A stretch of 64,000 nt of DNA from Falsiroseomonas oleicola (lineage in GTDB: Bacteria; Pseudomonadota; Alphaproteobacteria; Acetobacterales; Acetobacteraceae). Made by a program: the position numbers and the translations under genes. Below the pieces are notes generated by a model. It was given only the letters and a program-made list of their open reading frames with translations, had not been told where the DNA came from and made no database searches. This document shows positions 49,953 through 58,639 of the stretch, in pieces. Every line of letters starts with the position of its first letter. Position 1 is the first letter of the stretch. Where the stretch lies: the NCBI RefSeq assembly GCF_019029495.1, contig NZ_JAERQM010000003.1:302999-366998 (forward strand), given 5' to 3'.

Positions 49953-51308
49953 CTATCGGGACACGCCGTTGGCCGCGGCACCGGGGGATTCCGCGGCGCG
50001 GGTCGGCTCCGCGGTGGCGGCTGGCCGGCGCAGCATGACGGTCACGGGCGCCAGCACCGCGCCCCGCTGCTCCAGCCCTGCCGACCAGGCCAGGATGGCG
50101 GCGGTGAAGAACGGTGCGGGGTTGCCCAGAAGGCCGAGGGCGGAGCCCTGGCGCTTCGCCAGGGCCTCCAGCTCCTGCAGCCGTCGCTCGACCTCGCTGC
50201 GGGTCTCGGAGGGGTCGTCGAGCACCAGGTCCACGGTCCGCCCGAAGGCGCGCGCCGGGCTGGGTGCGCCGGGGCGGGGGTCGACATAAAGCAGTCCGCG
50301 ATTGGTCAGCGCGGCCTGGATGGTGCCAAGCAGCTCGGCATTCGCCGCGAAGCGTTCGCCGCGCAGCCGGCCGAGCGCGCCGATGGCGCCGACCTGGCCC
50401 TGGATGCGCGACAGCACCCAGTCCAGCCGATCGAGATTGTCTTCCACCGAAAGCCCGGTCAGCAGTGCCCGGTCACCGGGATCGGCATCCTGCCCGAAGC
50501 CCGCCGGTTCCAGCGGCAGGGCCACCAGCACTTCCATCCCCCGGGCGCGGGCGCGTTCCAGCAGCGGCTCCGGCCGCAGGGCATAGGGGCTGAAGGCGAG
50601 GGTGACGGCCCCGGGCAGGCGGCGGATCGCCTCCTCCGAATGCTGGGCGAACAGGCCGACATTGCCGAGGATCAGGCCGATGCGCGGTCGCCGGTCCTCC
50701 CGGTCGAAGGGGCGGGCATAGGTGCGGATGGAGGTGCGGTTCTCCGGCCCCAGCCTGGGCAGCGGGCCATGGCGGCCGCGTTCGAGCAGTTCCGGGTCCG
50801 GCGGCGGGATCCGGGGCTCGGCATGGGCGGGCGATTCCGTGGCGCTGCCGGCGGCCAGCGGCGGCGGTGAGGGGGCGGCGCGCAGCGCGGGCGGCGCCGG
50901 GGCGGGCGCGGGGGGCGTGGCGACGGCGGCCGCCGAGGCCGGCGGGGGTGGTCCGGCCTGGGGCGGCGCGATCGGGCTGGCGGCGCCCCCACTCGCCGGA
51001 GCCGCCACCGCGGGCGCTGCCGGCACAGGCGCCGGCGCGGCCGGTTGCGCGGCGGGCGGCTGCGGGGCGAGGGCGGTCACGGCGGGAGCAGCCGCAGGGT
51101 CCGGCATCGCCGCTGGCGAGGAGGGCGGCACTGGATCGGGCACGGCGGGTGGCGGTGCGGCCGGCGGTTCCGGCTCCGCCTGCGCCACCATCTCCGGCAC
51201 CGGCTCGGGCGGACCCAGCCAATGCAGCGCGCCGGCGCCAGCGCCCATCGCCAGCACCAGACCCGCCCAGAACAGACCCAGTGCCCGGCGAGAGAGAACC
51301 CGGCTCAA
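49953..51308 (-). CDS. YibQ-like divergent polysaccharide deacetylase
   Basis: This 451-residue protein has an N-terminal membrane anchor (ALGLFWAGLVLAMGAGAGALHW), a proline/alanine-rich linker to about residue 185, then a divergent polysaccharide deacetylase domain (RIGLILGNVGLFAQHSEEAIRRLPGAVTLAFSPYA, EVLVALPLEP, LYVDPRPG). Catalytic residues are degenerate. E. coli yibQ lies next to envC, as here after ctpA. The role is unknown but linked to envelope assembly by position. Confidence 0.87.
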   Translation of the reverse strand: MSRVLSRRALGLFWAGLVLAMGAGAGALHWLGPPEPVPEMVAQAEPEPPAAPPPAVPDPVPPSSPAAMPDPAAAPAVTALAPQPPAAQPAAPAPVPAAPAVAAPASGGAASPIAPPQAGPPPPASAAAVATPPAPAPAPPALRAAPSPPPLAAGSATESPAHAEPRIPPPDPELLERGRHGPLPRLGPENRTSIRTYARPFDREDRRPRIGLILGNVGLFAQHSEEAIRRLPGAVTLAFSPYALRPEPLLERARARGMEVLVALPLEPAGFGQDADPGDRALLTGLSVEDNLDRLDWVLSRIQGQVGAIGALGRLRGERFAANAELLGTIQAALTNRGLLYVDPRPGAPSPARAFGRTVDLVLDDPSETRSEVERRLQELEALAKRQGSALGLLGNPAPFFTAAILAWSAGLEQRGAVLAPVTVMLRRPAATAEPTRAAESPGAAANGVSR

Positions 51309-51369
51309 CAGCCGCCCGACGCGGCCTGGCGCGTCGTGCCCCTGCCCCTGCCCTGCCCGCGCGGCAGGC

Positions 51370-52863
51370 TCATCGCTGGACGCGACGCTGCGGCGCGGGG
51401 GCGGCGGCGATGTTGCGCAGAAGCTGGAGCGCCTGCTGCAGCTGGTGGTCGGTTTCCGGCTTGGTCGGGTCGAAGGTGGGCGCGCCCTCGGCCGGCGCCC
51501 GCACCACGCGGTCCAGCACGCCGGCCGGCAGGTTCAGCGGCGGCAGCGGCGGCGCCGGTGGCGTGGTCTCCGTCGTGCGCTCCCCGTCATTGTTGCGCAG
51601 CGCCCGGCGCAGATCCGCCTCCCGGTCCCGCTCCCGCGACCCGTTCGGGTCGGGGCGCGCGGCCAGGACCTCAATATCCGGCTCGATCCCGGTCGCCTGG
51701 ATGGAACGGCCGGAGGGGGTGTAGTAGCGGGCCGTGGTCAGGCGGATGGCGCCATTGCCCGGGATGGGCATCACGGTCTGCACGCTGCCCTTGCCGAAGG
51801 ACTTCACGCCCATGACGATGGCGCGGCGATGGTCCTGCAGGGCGCCGGCCACGATCTCGCTCGCGCTCGCCGATCCGGAATTCACCAGCACGACGATCGG
51901 CAGCCCCTGGGCGATGTCGCCCGGCCGCGCATTCCAGCGCTGCGCATCCTCCGGCCGGCGGGCGCGGGTGGAGACGATCTCGCCCTGGTCGAGGAAGTCG
52001 TCGGTCACCTGCACCGCCTGGTCCAGCAGCCCGCCGGGATTGTTGCGCAGATCCAGCACAAGGCCGCGCAGGGTATTGCCCGCCTGGCCGCGCATGGTGG
52101 TCATGGCGCGGCGCAGCGCGCCTTCCGTCTGCTCGTTGAAGGAGGACAGGCGGATATAGGCGACGTCGTTGCCCTCCAGCCGGAAGCGCGCCACCTGCGG
52201 GCGGATCACGTCCCGGGTCAGGGAGATTTCCACCGGCCGGGCCTCACCCTCGCGCCGGATGGTCAGGCGGATGGAGCTGCCGCGCTCGCCGCGCATCTGC
52301 TCCACCGCGTCCTGAAGCGACAGGCCCTGGGTGGTCTGGCCGTTCAGATGGGTAATCAGGTCGCCCGGCTTGACCCCGGCGCGGGAGGCTGGCGTGTCGT
52401 CGATCGGGCTGATGACCTTCACGAAGCCGCCTTCCTGGGTCACCTCGATGCCCAGCCCGCCGAATTCACCACGGGTGGTCACCTGCATGTCCCGGAAGCT
52501 GCGCGGATTCATGTAGGAGGAATGCGGGTCGAGGCCCTGGAGCATGCCGTTGATGGCATTCTCGATCACGTCGCGGTCGGTGACCGGCTCGACATATTCG
52601 GCGCGGACCCGCTCGAACACATCGCCGAACAGGTTCAGCAGGCGATAGGTCTCCGCCCGCCCGCTTTCCTGTGCCCAGGCCTGGATGCCCGGCACGGCCA
52701 CCATCGGCCCGACCACGGCCCCGGCGACGAAGGCGGCGGTCACCGCCCCCACCAGCCCCAGCCTGCGCCGTCGCGAGGATTGCGCCTGGGGCTCCCTTAC
52801 GGGACCCAGACTCGGCATCCTGCCGTTCCGACGACCATCCTCGTGCCCCGACACGTCGCTCAT
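51370..52863 (-). CDS. ctpA: CtpA, S41 family carboxy-terminal processing protease
   Basis: This 497-residue periplasmic serine protease has an N-terminal membrane anchor (about residues 36-60), a PDZ domain (ISPIDDTPASRAGVKPGDLI, 151-170), and the S41 catalytic domain with NSGSASASEI around 328-337 and the general-base lysine in SFGKGS (K358). Ctp proteases trim envelope proteins and peptidoglycan hydrolases, fitting its place directly after envC. The proline-rich C-terminus is an extra tail. MPSLG 45 bp downstream is an alternative start. Confidence 0.94.
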   Translation of the reverse strand: MSDVSGHEDGRRNGRMPSLGPVREPQAQSSRRRRLGLVGAVTAAFVAGAVVGPMVAVPGIQAWAQESGRAETYRLLNLFGDVFERVRAEYVEPVTDRDVIENAINGMLQGLDPHSSYMNPRSFRDMQVTTRGEFGGLGIEVTQEGGFVKVISPIDDTPASRAGVKPGDLITHLNGQTTQGLSLQDAVEQMRGERGSSIRLTIRREGEARPVEISLTRDVIRPQVARFRLEGNDVAYIRLSSFNEQTEGALRRAMTTMRGQAGNTLRGLVLDLRNNPGGLLDQAVQVTDDFLDQGEIVSTRARRPEDAQRWNARPGDIAQGLPIVVLVNSGSASASEIVAGALQDHRRAIVMGVKSFGKGSVQTVMPIPGNGAIRLTTARYYTPSGRSIQATGIEPDIEVLAARPDPNGSRERDREADLRRALRNNDGERTTETTPPAPPLPPLNLPAGVLDRVVRAPAEGAPTFDPTKPETDHQLQQALQLLRNIAAAPAPQRRVQR

Positions 52864-52939
52864 GCGACCACCCGATCCTTGGGTCGCGGCCCCACGGCCG
52901 CCGACCTGACCAACATGCCTTCAGGACATGACCCGAAGG

Positions 52940-54247
52940 TTACCCTCGCGCCGCAAACCATGGGCGCGGATCCACCGGCTGCCCATTCCGCCGGAGTTCC
53001 ACATAGAGGGAACCGCCGGAAGCACCAGAGCCGCCGAGGACACCGATGGGTTCCCCGGCCAACAAGCGCTGACCGGCCGCGGCGTCAAGCCGATCCATCC
53101 CGGCCAGCACGAAATGGTATCCCCCTCCGCAATCCACAATCAACAACAGCCCGTAGGAGCGGAAGGGCGCGGCATAGACCGCCCGGCCATTGCAGGGGGA
53201 CACCACGCGCGCCCCGTTCGCCGCCGCATAGGTCAGGCCGCGATGCGGCCCCCCCGGCGCGGCCTCCCCCCAACTTGTGGTGATCCGCCCGGCCACCGGC
53301 AAGGCACGACCGCCGGAGGGCACGGGCACGGAAGCCTGGCGCTGCGGCGTGGCGGCCGGCCTGGGGGCGGACGGATCGCGCCGGGCGAGCGCCGCCTCCC
53401 GCGCCGCCTCCGCCGCCTGGCGGGCCTGTTCGGCGGCGCGGGCGGCCGCATCGGCGCGGGCCTCGGCCTCCCGCCGCAGTCTTTCGCGGCGCAGGCGGTC
53501 GAGCACGACCGCGAGGTCACTGGCCCGCGCCGCGGCGGCGGCGGCCTGGGTGGCGGCGCGTTCCTCCGCCGCCTCGGCCTCGCCACGGCGGGTGCGGGCC
53601 ACGGCGAGCTCCGCCTCCAGCCCTGCCACCGCCTCCCGCGCCGCGCCCTCGGCGGCTTCCAGCGCCAGCGCCTCCCGCCGCGCCAGCCATTCGGCCTCCT
53701 GCGCCCTGGTCTGGGCCTCACGCAGCGCCAGGGCCTCATCCTCCAGCCGGCGGATCATGCCGCGCAGAACCAGGGCGCCGCGCAGGGCATCCGCGGGCTC
53801 CCCGGGCACGGCCAGCACCGTCTCGGCGGGGTAGAGCGACAGGCGCAGCATCACCGGCAGCAGCGGGCGCATGGCGGTGGCGCGCTCGGCGATCTCCCGC
53901 GCGGCCGTGGCGCCTTCGGCACGGGCGGCCTCCAGCCGCTCGGTCACGGCCGCCACCTCCGCCTCCGCCGCCTGGGCCATGGCGGCGAGCTCCACGCGGC
54001 GGGCGGCGAGCGCCACCTCCTCCTCCGCCAGGGCGCGGGCGCGGGTGGCGGCTTCCTCGGCGGCCTCGCGGCGCTGGGCGGCGGTCTGTTCGGCGGCACG
54101 CAGGTCGCGCTGGGTGGGCTGTGCAAGGACTGGCGGGGGCAGCGCCAAGCAGGCAGCCAGCAGCATCGCCAGGCGCTCCGCGCCATGCTGCCGGCGCCCG
54201 CGGGGGGCCGCCGCATCCCTGTCACGCGAAATCGTCAAGCCCTGCAT
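52940..54247 (-). CDS. envC: EnvC-like murein hydrolase activator (degenerate LytM domain)
   Basis: This 435-residue periplasmic protein starts with a signal peptide (MLLAACLALPPPVLAQ), has a long Ala/Glu/Arg-rich coiled coil to about residue 300, and ends in a LytM domain. The zinc ligands are lost: the usual HxGxD is HRGLT and the usual HLHFE is SLYVE. That is exactly the state of E. coli EnvC, which activates AmiA/AmiB amidases instead of cutting peptidoglycan. FtsEX, its expected activator, is encoded elsewhere in this window. The longer frame upstream is antisense of the dnaJ gene. Confidence 0.92.
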   Translation of the reverse strand: MQGLTISRDRDAAAPRGRRQHGAERLAMLLAACLALPPPVLAQPTQRDLRAAEQTAAQRREAAEEAATRARALAEEEVALAARRVELAAMAQAAEAEVAAVTERLEAARAEGATAAREIAERATAMRPLLPVMLRLSLYPAETVLAVPGEPADALRGALVLRGMIRRLEDEALALREAQTRAQEAEWLARREALALEAAEGAAREAVAGLEAELAVARTRRGEAEAAEERAATQAAAAAARASDLAVVLDRLRRERLRREAEARADAAARAAEQARQAAEAAREAALARRDPSAPRPAATPQRQASVPVPSGGRALPVAGRITTSWGEAAPGGPHRGLTYAAANGARVVSPCNGRAVYAAPFRSYGLLLIVDCGGGYHFVLAGMDRLDAAAGQRLLAGEPIGVLGGSGASGGSLYVELRRNGQPVDPRPWFAARG

Positions 54248-54328
54248 CCCGGTGCTGCATAGACCCCGGCCGCGCGTGGGGACAAGCTGTGCTTCATGGC
54301 ACCAGGAATGGGGCCGAGGAGACGCCGC

Positions 54329-55249
54329 ATGGCCGAAGATCCCTACAAGGTCCTGGGGCTCGCCCGCGACGCGACGCCGGAGGCGATCAAGAAGGCCTAC
54401 CGGAAGCTTGCGCGGCAGAACCACCCGGACCTCAACCCCGGCAAGCCGGAGGCCGAGGCGCGCTTCAAGGCGGCCTCCGCCGCCAACGACATTCTGTCCG
54501 ACCCCGAGCGCCGGGCGCGCTTCGATCGTGGCGAGATCGATGCGGAGGGGCAGGAAATGCCGCCGCCCCGCCCGGCCGGCGGCTGGCGGCGCCATGCGGA
54601 GGCGCCCCAGGGCAGCCGCTACGATCCCTTTTCCGAGCAGGACGGCTTTTCCGATATTTTTGCCGATATCCTGGCGGCGCAACGGGCGGCCGAATCGGCG
54701 CCGCGACCGGGGCGGGACATGGCCTATCACTTGAAGGTGCCCTTCCTGTCGGCCGTGCTGGGCGCGACCGAGCAATTGGCGCTGCCGGATGGCAAGCAGC
54801 TCAGTGTGCGGATTCCCCCCGGCGTGGTCAGCGGCCAGTCGTTGCGGCTGCGCGGCCAGGGCGCGCCGGGCCGCAATGGCGGGCCGGCCGGCCATGCGGT
54901 GATCGAGCTGGAGGTGGCCGACCACCCCCTGTTCCGGCGCGAGGGCTTCGACCTGCACATGGACCTGCCGGTGACGTTGCGGGAGGCGGTGCTGGGCGGC
55001 CCCGTGACGGTGCCCGCCCCCGCCGGCCCGCTGCGCGTCACTTTGCCGCCAGCCAGCGACAGCGGGCGCGTGGTGCGGCTGCGCGGCAAGGGCGTGGCGG
55101 CGGAGGGCTCTCGCCCGGCCGGCGACCTGCTGCTGACCCTGCGGGTTGTCATCGGCAAGCCGGACGCGGCGCTGGAGGCCTTCCTGCGCGACTGGCAGCC
55201 CGAACACCCCTTCGACCCGCGCGCGGGACTGGCGGAGGACGCGCCATGA
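54329..55249 (+). CDS. cbpA: CbpA-type DnaJ co-chaperone
   Basis: This 306-residue class B J-protein has an N-terminal J domain with HPD at 32-34 (DPYKVLGLARDATPEAIKKAYRKLARQNHPD), a linker with FSDIFADILAAQ, and two C-terminal substrate-binding beta domains without a zinc finger. It would stimulate DnaK. The ATG is preceded by GAGGAG at 7 bp; an ATG 33 bp upstream is less likely. The stop overlaps the cbpM start. The pair interrupts the minus-strand envC/gpmI series on the plus strand. Confidence 0.93.
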   Translation: MAEDPYKVLGLARDATPEAIKKAYRKLARQNHPDLNPGKPEAEARFKAASAANDILSDPERRARFDRGEIDAEGQEMPPPRPAGGWRRHAEAPQGSRYDPFSEQDGFSDIFADILAAQRAAESAPRPGRDMAYHLKVPFLSAVLGATEQLALPDGKQLSVRIPPGVVSGQSLRLRGQGAPGRNGGPAGHAVIELEVADHPLFRREGFDLHMDLPVTLREAVLGGPVTVPAPAGPLRVTLPPASDSGRVVRLRGKGVAAEGSRPAGDLLLTLRVVIGKPDAALEAFLRDWQPEHPFDPRAGLAEDAP

Positions 55250-55500
55250 TGACCATCGAGGTGCTCTGCGCCCGCTTCACGACGCTCGACCCCGAGGATC
55301 TGCGCGGCTGGGTGCAGGCCGGCCATGTCCGGGCGGATGCGGAGGGCGAGACGCTGCTGTTCCAGGAAATCGACGTGGAGCGCGTGCGCCTGATCCTCGA
55401 CCTGCGCGACACGCTGGCGGTGAATGAGGAGGCGCTGCCGCTGGTGCTGTCCCTGCTCGACCAGGTCTATGCGCTGCGGCGGCGGTTGGGGGAGGGTTGA
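55246..55500 (+). CDS. cbpM: CbpM, CbpA modulator
   Basis: This 84-residue protein is the expected partner of a CbpA-type co-chaperone: it binds the J domain and inhibits it. The MerR-like fold is indicated by MTIEVLCARFTTLDPEDLRGWVQAGHVRAD and ...VERVRLILDLRDTLAVNEEALPLVLSLLDQVYALRRRL. It begins with two ATGs overlapping the cbpA stop; the first (54-family MM start) is used. The short length matches the family. Confidence 0.9.
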   Translation: MMTIEVLCARFTTLDPEDLRGWVQAGHVRADAEGETLLFQEIDVERVRLILDLRDTLAVNEEALPLVLSLLDQVYALRRRLGEG

Positions 55501-55501
55501 A

Positions 55502-56446
55502 TCAACCGATCCTGTGGTCCTCCATTCCGGCCCGTTCCGCCGCTGCCCGCACATCGCCGGCAAAGACCTCGCCAAAAACCTCGGCGAAGCGCAGCGCCAG
55601 GGTGGAGGGCGGATCATCGGGCGGGAAGATGGCGGAGATGCGATAGGGAATGCCGGGCCGGAATGGCTTCACCACCACCCGCGCCGCATCCGCCGCCAGC
55701 GCGGCCAATGGGTCGGTTACCGCCAGGCCCAGCCTCTGCGCCACGCAGTTCGCCACGGTCGCCGAATACAGGCTGTCCAGCACGATGCGCGGACGCACGC
55801 CCGCGGCCTTCAGCATGACCTCCAGCTGCAGCCGCATCAGGCTGCTGGAGCCGAGCGCGATCAGATCCTGGCCATCCAGGTCACCCGGGCCGATGCTGGG
55901 CCGCGCGGCCAGAGCGTGGCCGGTGGGCAGCAGGCAGACCACCTCCGAGTCCGGAAAGGCCTCGTGTCGCACATCGCCGCGCGCCCCGGCGACCGGCGCC
56001 AGGCCGAGATCGTAGCCGCCGCCGCGCATCAGCTCGACGATTTCCAGCGCCGGCGCCGAATGCAGCGACAGCGTGGCGCCGGGCACCGCGGCCAGGAAGC
56101 GTTTCGCCACGCGCGGGATGCAGTTCAGGGACAGCGACAGTATCGCCGCGACGCGCAGATGCCCGGCCTGGTGCTGGCGGATCGCGGCGGCTGCGTCGCG
56201 GATGCGCTCGGTGCCGATGAAATGCCGCTCGACCTCGCGGAACAGCGCCAGGCCCTGCGGCGTCGGCGTGATATGCGCGCCCTGGCGGTTGAACAGCACC
56301 AGGCCGAGGTCGATTTCCAGATCCTGGATCAGCCGGCTGACCGCGGGCTGCGAAATCGACAGCAGCCGCCCGCCCGCCGTCATCCCCCCGGTGAGGATGA
56401 CGGCGCGGAAGGCTTCGATCTGGCGCGAATTCAGCGGGCGGGCCAT
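55502..56446 (-). CDS. LysR family transcriptional regulator
   Basis: This 314-residue regulator has a winged helix-turn-helix in residues about 5-60 (LNSRQIEAFRAVILTGGMTAGGRLLSISQPAVSRLI) and a periplasmic-binding-like effector domain. It probably controls the two upstream genes encoding the TctC-type binding protein and the glutamate-cyclase-like enzyme, since it lies directly after them on the same strand. The ligand is unknown; acidic amino acids or pyroglutamate are a reasonable guess. Confidence 0.9.
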   Translation of the reverse strand: MARPLNSRQIEAFRAVILTGGMTAGGRLLSISQPAVSRLIQDLEIDLGLVLFNRQGAHITPTPQGLALFREVERHFIGTERIRDAAAAIRQHQAGHLRVAAILSLSLNCIPRVAKRFLAAVPGATLSLHSAPALEIVELMRGGGYDLGLAPVAGARGDVRHEAFPDSEVVCLLPTGHALAARPSIGPGDLDGQDLIALGSSSLMRLQLEVMLKAAGVRPRIVLDSLYSATVANCVAQRLGLAVTDPLAALAADAARVVVKPFRPGIPYRISAIFPPDDPPSTLALRFAEVFGEVFAGDVRAAAERAGMEDHRIG

Positions 56447-56505
56447 GTGATGTCGGCAGATGCCAGGACCATGCCAGCCCAGTAGGTCACATCGCGGCGG
56501 TGAAT

Positions 56506-57486
56506 TCAGCCCAGAACGATGCCGAGCCTGGCGATCAGCGCGGCATATTGTGCTTCTTCCGCGCGCAGCAGGGCCAGCGCCTCGGCCGGGCTATTGGCCA
56601 TCGGGACCGCACCCATGCGGGTGAAGCGCTCCACCAGGGCGGGCAGGCGCAGCACCGCCACCATCTCCGCATTCATGCGGTCGATGATCGCGGCCGGCGT
56701 GTCCTTCGGCGCCAGCACCATGGACCAGGAATTCGCCGCGAAGCCCGCCACGCCGGCCTCCGCCACGGTCGGCACATCGGGGAATTGCGGCGAGCGGTCC
56801 GGCCCGCCGGCGGCCAGCAGGCGCAACTGGCCATTGACGATAAGGTCCTGCACGGCGGGCAGCGTGTCGAAGCCCAGATGCACCAGTCCGCTCACCAGGT
56901 GGTTCATCGAATCGCCGCTGCCGCGATAGGGCACATGCGTCATCTCGATGCCCGTCGCCTCGCAGAACCAGGCGCCGAACAGATGCGAATTGCTGCCGGC
57001 GCCAGCCGATTTGTAGGCGAGCTGGCCGGGCCGTGCCTTCGCATGGGCGACGAACTCGGCGACGCTGCGCACCGGCAGGCCGGGCGTGCAGACCATCACC
57101 ATCTGCGTGCGCGCCGGCATGGTCACCGGCACGAAATCCGCCACCGGGTCATAGGGCAGGTTCGGCATCAATGCGCGCTGCAGTACGTGGGAGGCGACGA
57201 CCACGCCGATGGTCAGCCCATCCGGCCGTGCCTTGGCGACGATGTCGGTGCCGATCACGCCATTGGCGCCGGCCCGGTTCTCGACGAAGAAGGATTTGCC
57301 GAGGCGCTGCGTCAGTTGATCCGCCAGCAGCCGCCCGGTGATGTCGCCCTGGCCACCCGGCGCATAGGGCACGACGATCCGCACCGGCCGCGACGGCCAG
57401 GGCTCCGCCTGCGCCAGGGCGGGCAGCGGCAGCGCGGCGGCGAGGCCGCCCCGCAGCAGGTTGCGGCGTGTCGCCTGGATCATCAC
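56506..57486 (-). CDS. TctC (Bug) family tripartite tricarboxylate transporter substrate-binding protein
   Basis: This 326-residue periplasmic binding protein has a Tat-type signal (ATRRNLLRGGLAAALPLPALAQ). Bug-family markers are WPSRPVRIVVPYAPGGQGDITGRLLADQL near residues 29-55 and GANGVIGTDIVAKARPDGLTIG. No TctA/TctB membrane genes are nearby, which is common for orphan Bug proteins. It overlaps the upstream glutamate-cyclase-like gene by 4 bp, so the ligand may be related, such as glutamate or pyroglutamate. Confidence 0.93.
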   Translation of the reverse strand: MMIQATRRNLLRGGLAAALPLPALAQAEPWPSRPVRIVVPYAPGGQGDITGRLLADQLTQRLGKSFFVENRAGANGVIGTDIVAKARPDGLTIGVVVASHVLQRALMPNLPYDPVADFVPVTMPARTQMVMVCTPGLPVRSVAEFVAHAKARPGQLAYKSAGAGSNSHLFGAWFCEATGIEMTHVPYRGSGDSMNHLVSGLVHLGFDTLPAVQDLIVNGQLRLLAAGGPDRSPQFPDVPTVAEAGVAGFAANSWSMVLAPKDTPAAIIDRMNAEMVAVLRLPALVERFTRMGAVPMANSPAEALALLRAEEAQYAALIARLGIVLG

Positions 57487-58523
57487 GCGGCCCCTTTCAT
57501 CTTGCCATGCGACAGCCCGCGATCCGGCGCCGCGATGTTCAGCTTCAGCATTTCACGGAGCAACTGCACCACCGCCATCGAGGCTTCGCCCGCGGCGCCA
57601 TCGACGATGAAGCGATTGGAGCAGTAGCGCATCTCCCAGCCGCCGGCGTCGAGGCAGTTCTTCAGGATGTCGCGCTCCATCTCCGACGTGTGGAAGACGT
57701 CGAGCTGCTTGCACAGGAAGGCGAGCATGGCGGCGATGCCATAGGCGCCCCAGTTGGAGATCGAGGCCGGCAGGAAGACATCGGTCTTCACCGTGGTGAT
57801 GACGCCCTTGCCGCCGGGGTACTGCGTCTCCCGCCCATAGGGGTGGAAGTCCTTCATGAAGTCGAAGATGCGGCCGAAGCCGATCTCATTGCCGTTGTCG
57901 CCGACGCCGATCGTCAGCACGCCCTGGCGGGTCGCCTCCAGCACCACATGGGCCAGATCGACGCCATCCTTCGGCACGCCGGTGGAGCCGTGCACGATGC
58001 CATCCTCGTTCGGGCCGAGACGCTCGATGGAAATGACGGCCTTCGGCCTGTACTGGGCGACGATCTGCTGCGCCCAGGACTGGGTCTGGTGCTTGTCGGT
58101 CGGTGCGATCAGGTGGCTGGCGCCCATGCGGCGGCCCTGCGCCAGTTCGAAATCGCGGATCATGATGCAGGCGCCCTTGGAGGAGGCGACCATGGGCGGG
58201 GCGTGGCATTCCTCGGTGATATAGACCGGGACGGCCTTCAGGCCCCAGTACAGCGCGCGGGCCAGGGCGGCGCAGCCGGGCGGGCCATCGCTTTCGCCAT
58301 TCGGCGCGAAGGGCGCGTAGCCGGCGCCGGTGACGAAGAACACCACATCGCCGGGGCCGACCTTCTCGAACAGCGCCTCCGCCGCGCGGGCGGTGATCGG
58401 CCGGCCGCCGCCTTCCTGCCGCGCCTCATCGTAGATCTGGCGCACGATCCCGTGGTTCATGCCGCGGTTGCGCATCTCGACCGTCACCAGGCGGTCGACA
58501 TATTCCCCCATGATATCGGGCAA
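57483..58523 (-). CDS. DUF4392 / D-glutamate cyclase-like protein
   Basis: This 346-residue protein corresponds to the DUF4392 family, the C-terminal domain of vertebrate D-glutamate cyclase (DGLUCY), which converts D-glutamate to 5-oxo-D-proline. Supporting stretches are GDVVFFVTGAGYAPFAPNGESDGPPGCAALARAL (54-87) and GVGDNGNEIGFGRI. A domain of unknown role precedes it. Because it is coupled to a TctC binding protein and a LysR regulator, it probably works on an imported compound. Exact chemistry in bacteria is not established. Confidence 0.85.
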   Translation of the reverse strand: MPDIMGEYVDRLVTVEMRNRGMNHGIVRQIYDEARQEGGGRPITARAAEALFEKVGPGDVVFFVTGAGYAPFAPNGESDGPPGCAALARALYWGLKAVPVYITEECHAPPMVASSKGACIMIRDFELAQGRRMGASHLIAPTDKHQTQSWAQQIVAQYRPKAVISIERLGPNEDGIVHGSTGVPKDGVDLAHVVLEATRQGVLTIGVGDNGNEIGFGRIFDFMKDFHPYGRETQYPGGKGVITTVKTDVFLPASISNWGAYGIAAMLAFLCKQLDVFHTSEMERDILKNCLDAGGWEMRYCSNRFIVDGAAGEASMAVVQLLREMLKLNIAAPDRGLSHGKMKGAA

Positions 58524-58639
58524 GGCGGGCTCCTTCGCGGCGTTTGTGACACCACGAAGGCTAGGAGCGTGCCCTCACGCGGCAAAATACAATTGCCGCA
58601 TCGCAGCATGCGGGAATGTGATGCTGGCTGCGGCGTGGA

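Noticed and set aside
49928..51308. Active polysaccharide deacetylase for the YibQ-like gene
   Set aside because: The catalytic Asp/His motifs of CE4 enzymes are not visible, so only a divergent, possibly non-enzymatic member is called.
52940..54247. Active M23 endopeptidase for the EnvC-like protein
   Set aside because: Both zinc-binding motifs are changed (HRGLT, SLYVE), so an amidase activator is more likely than an enzyme.
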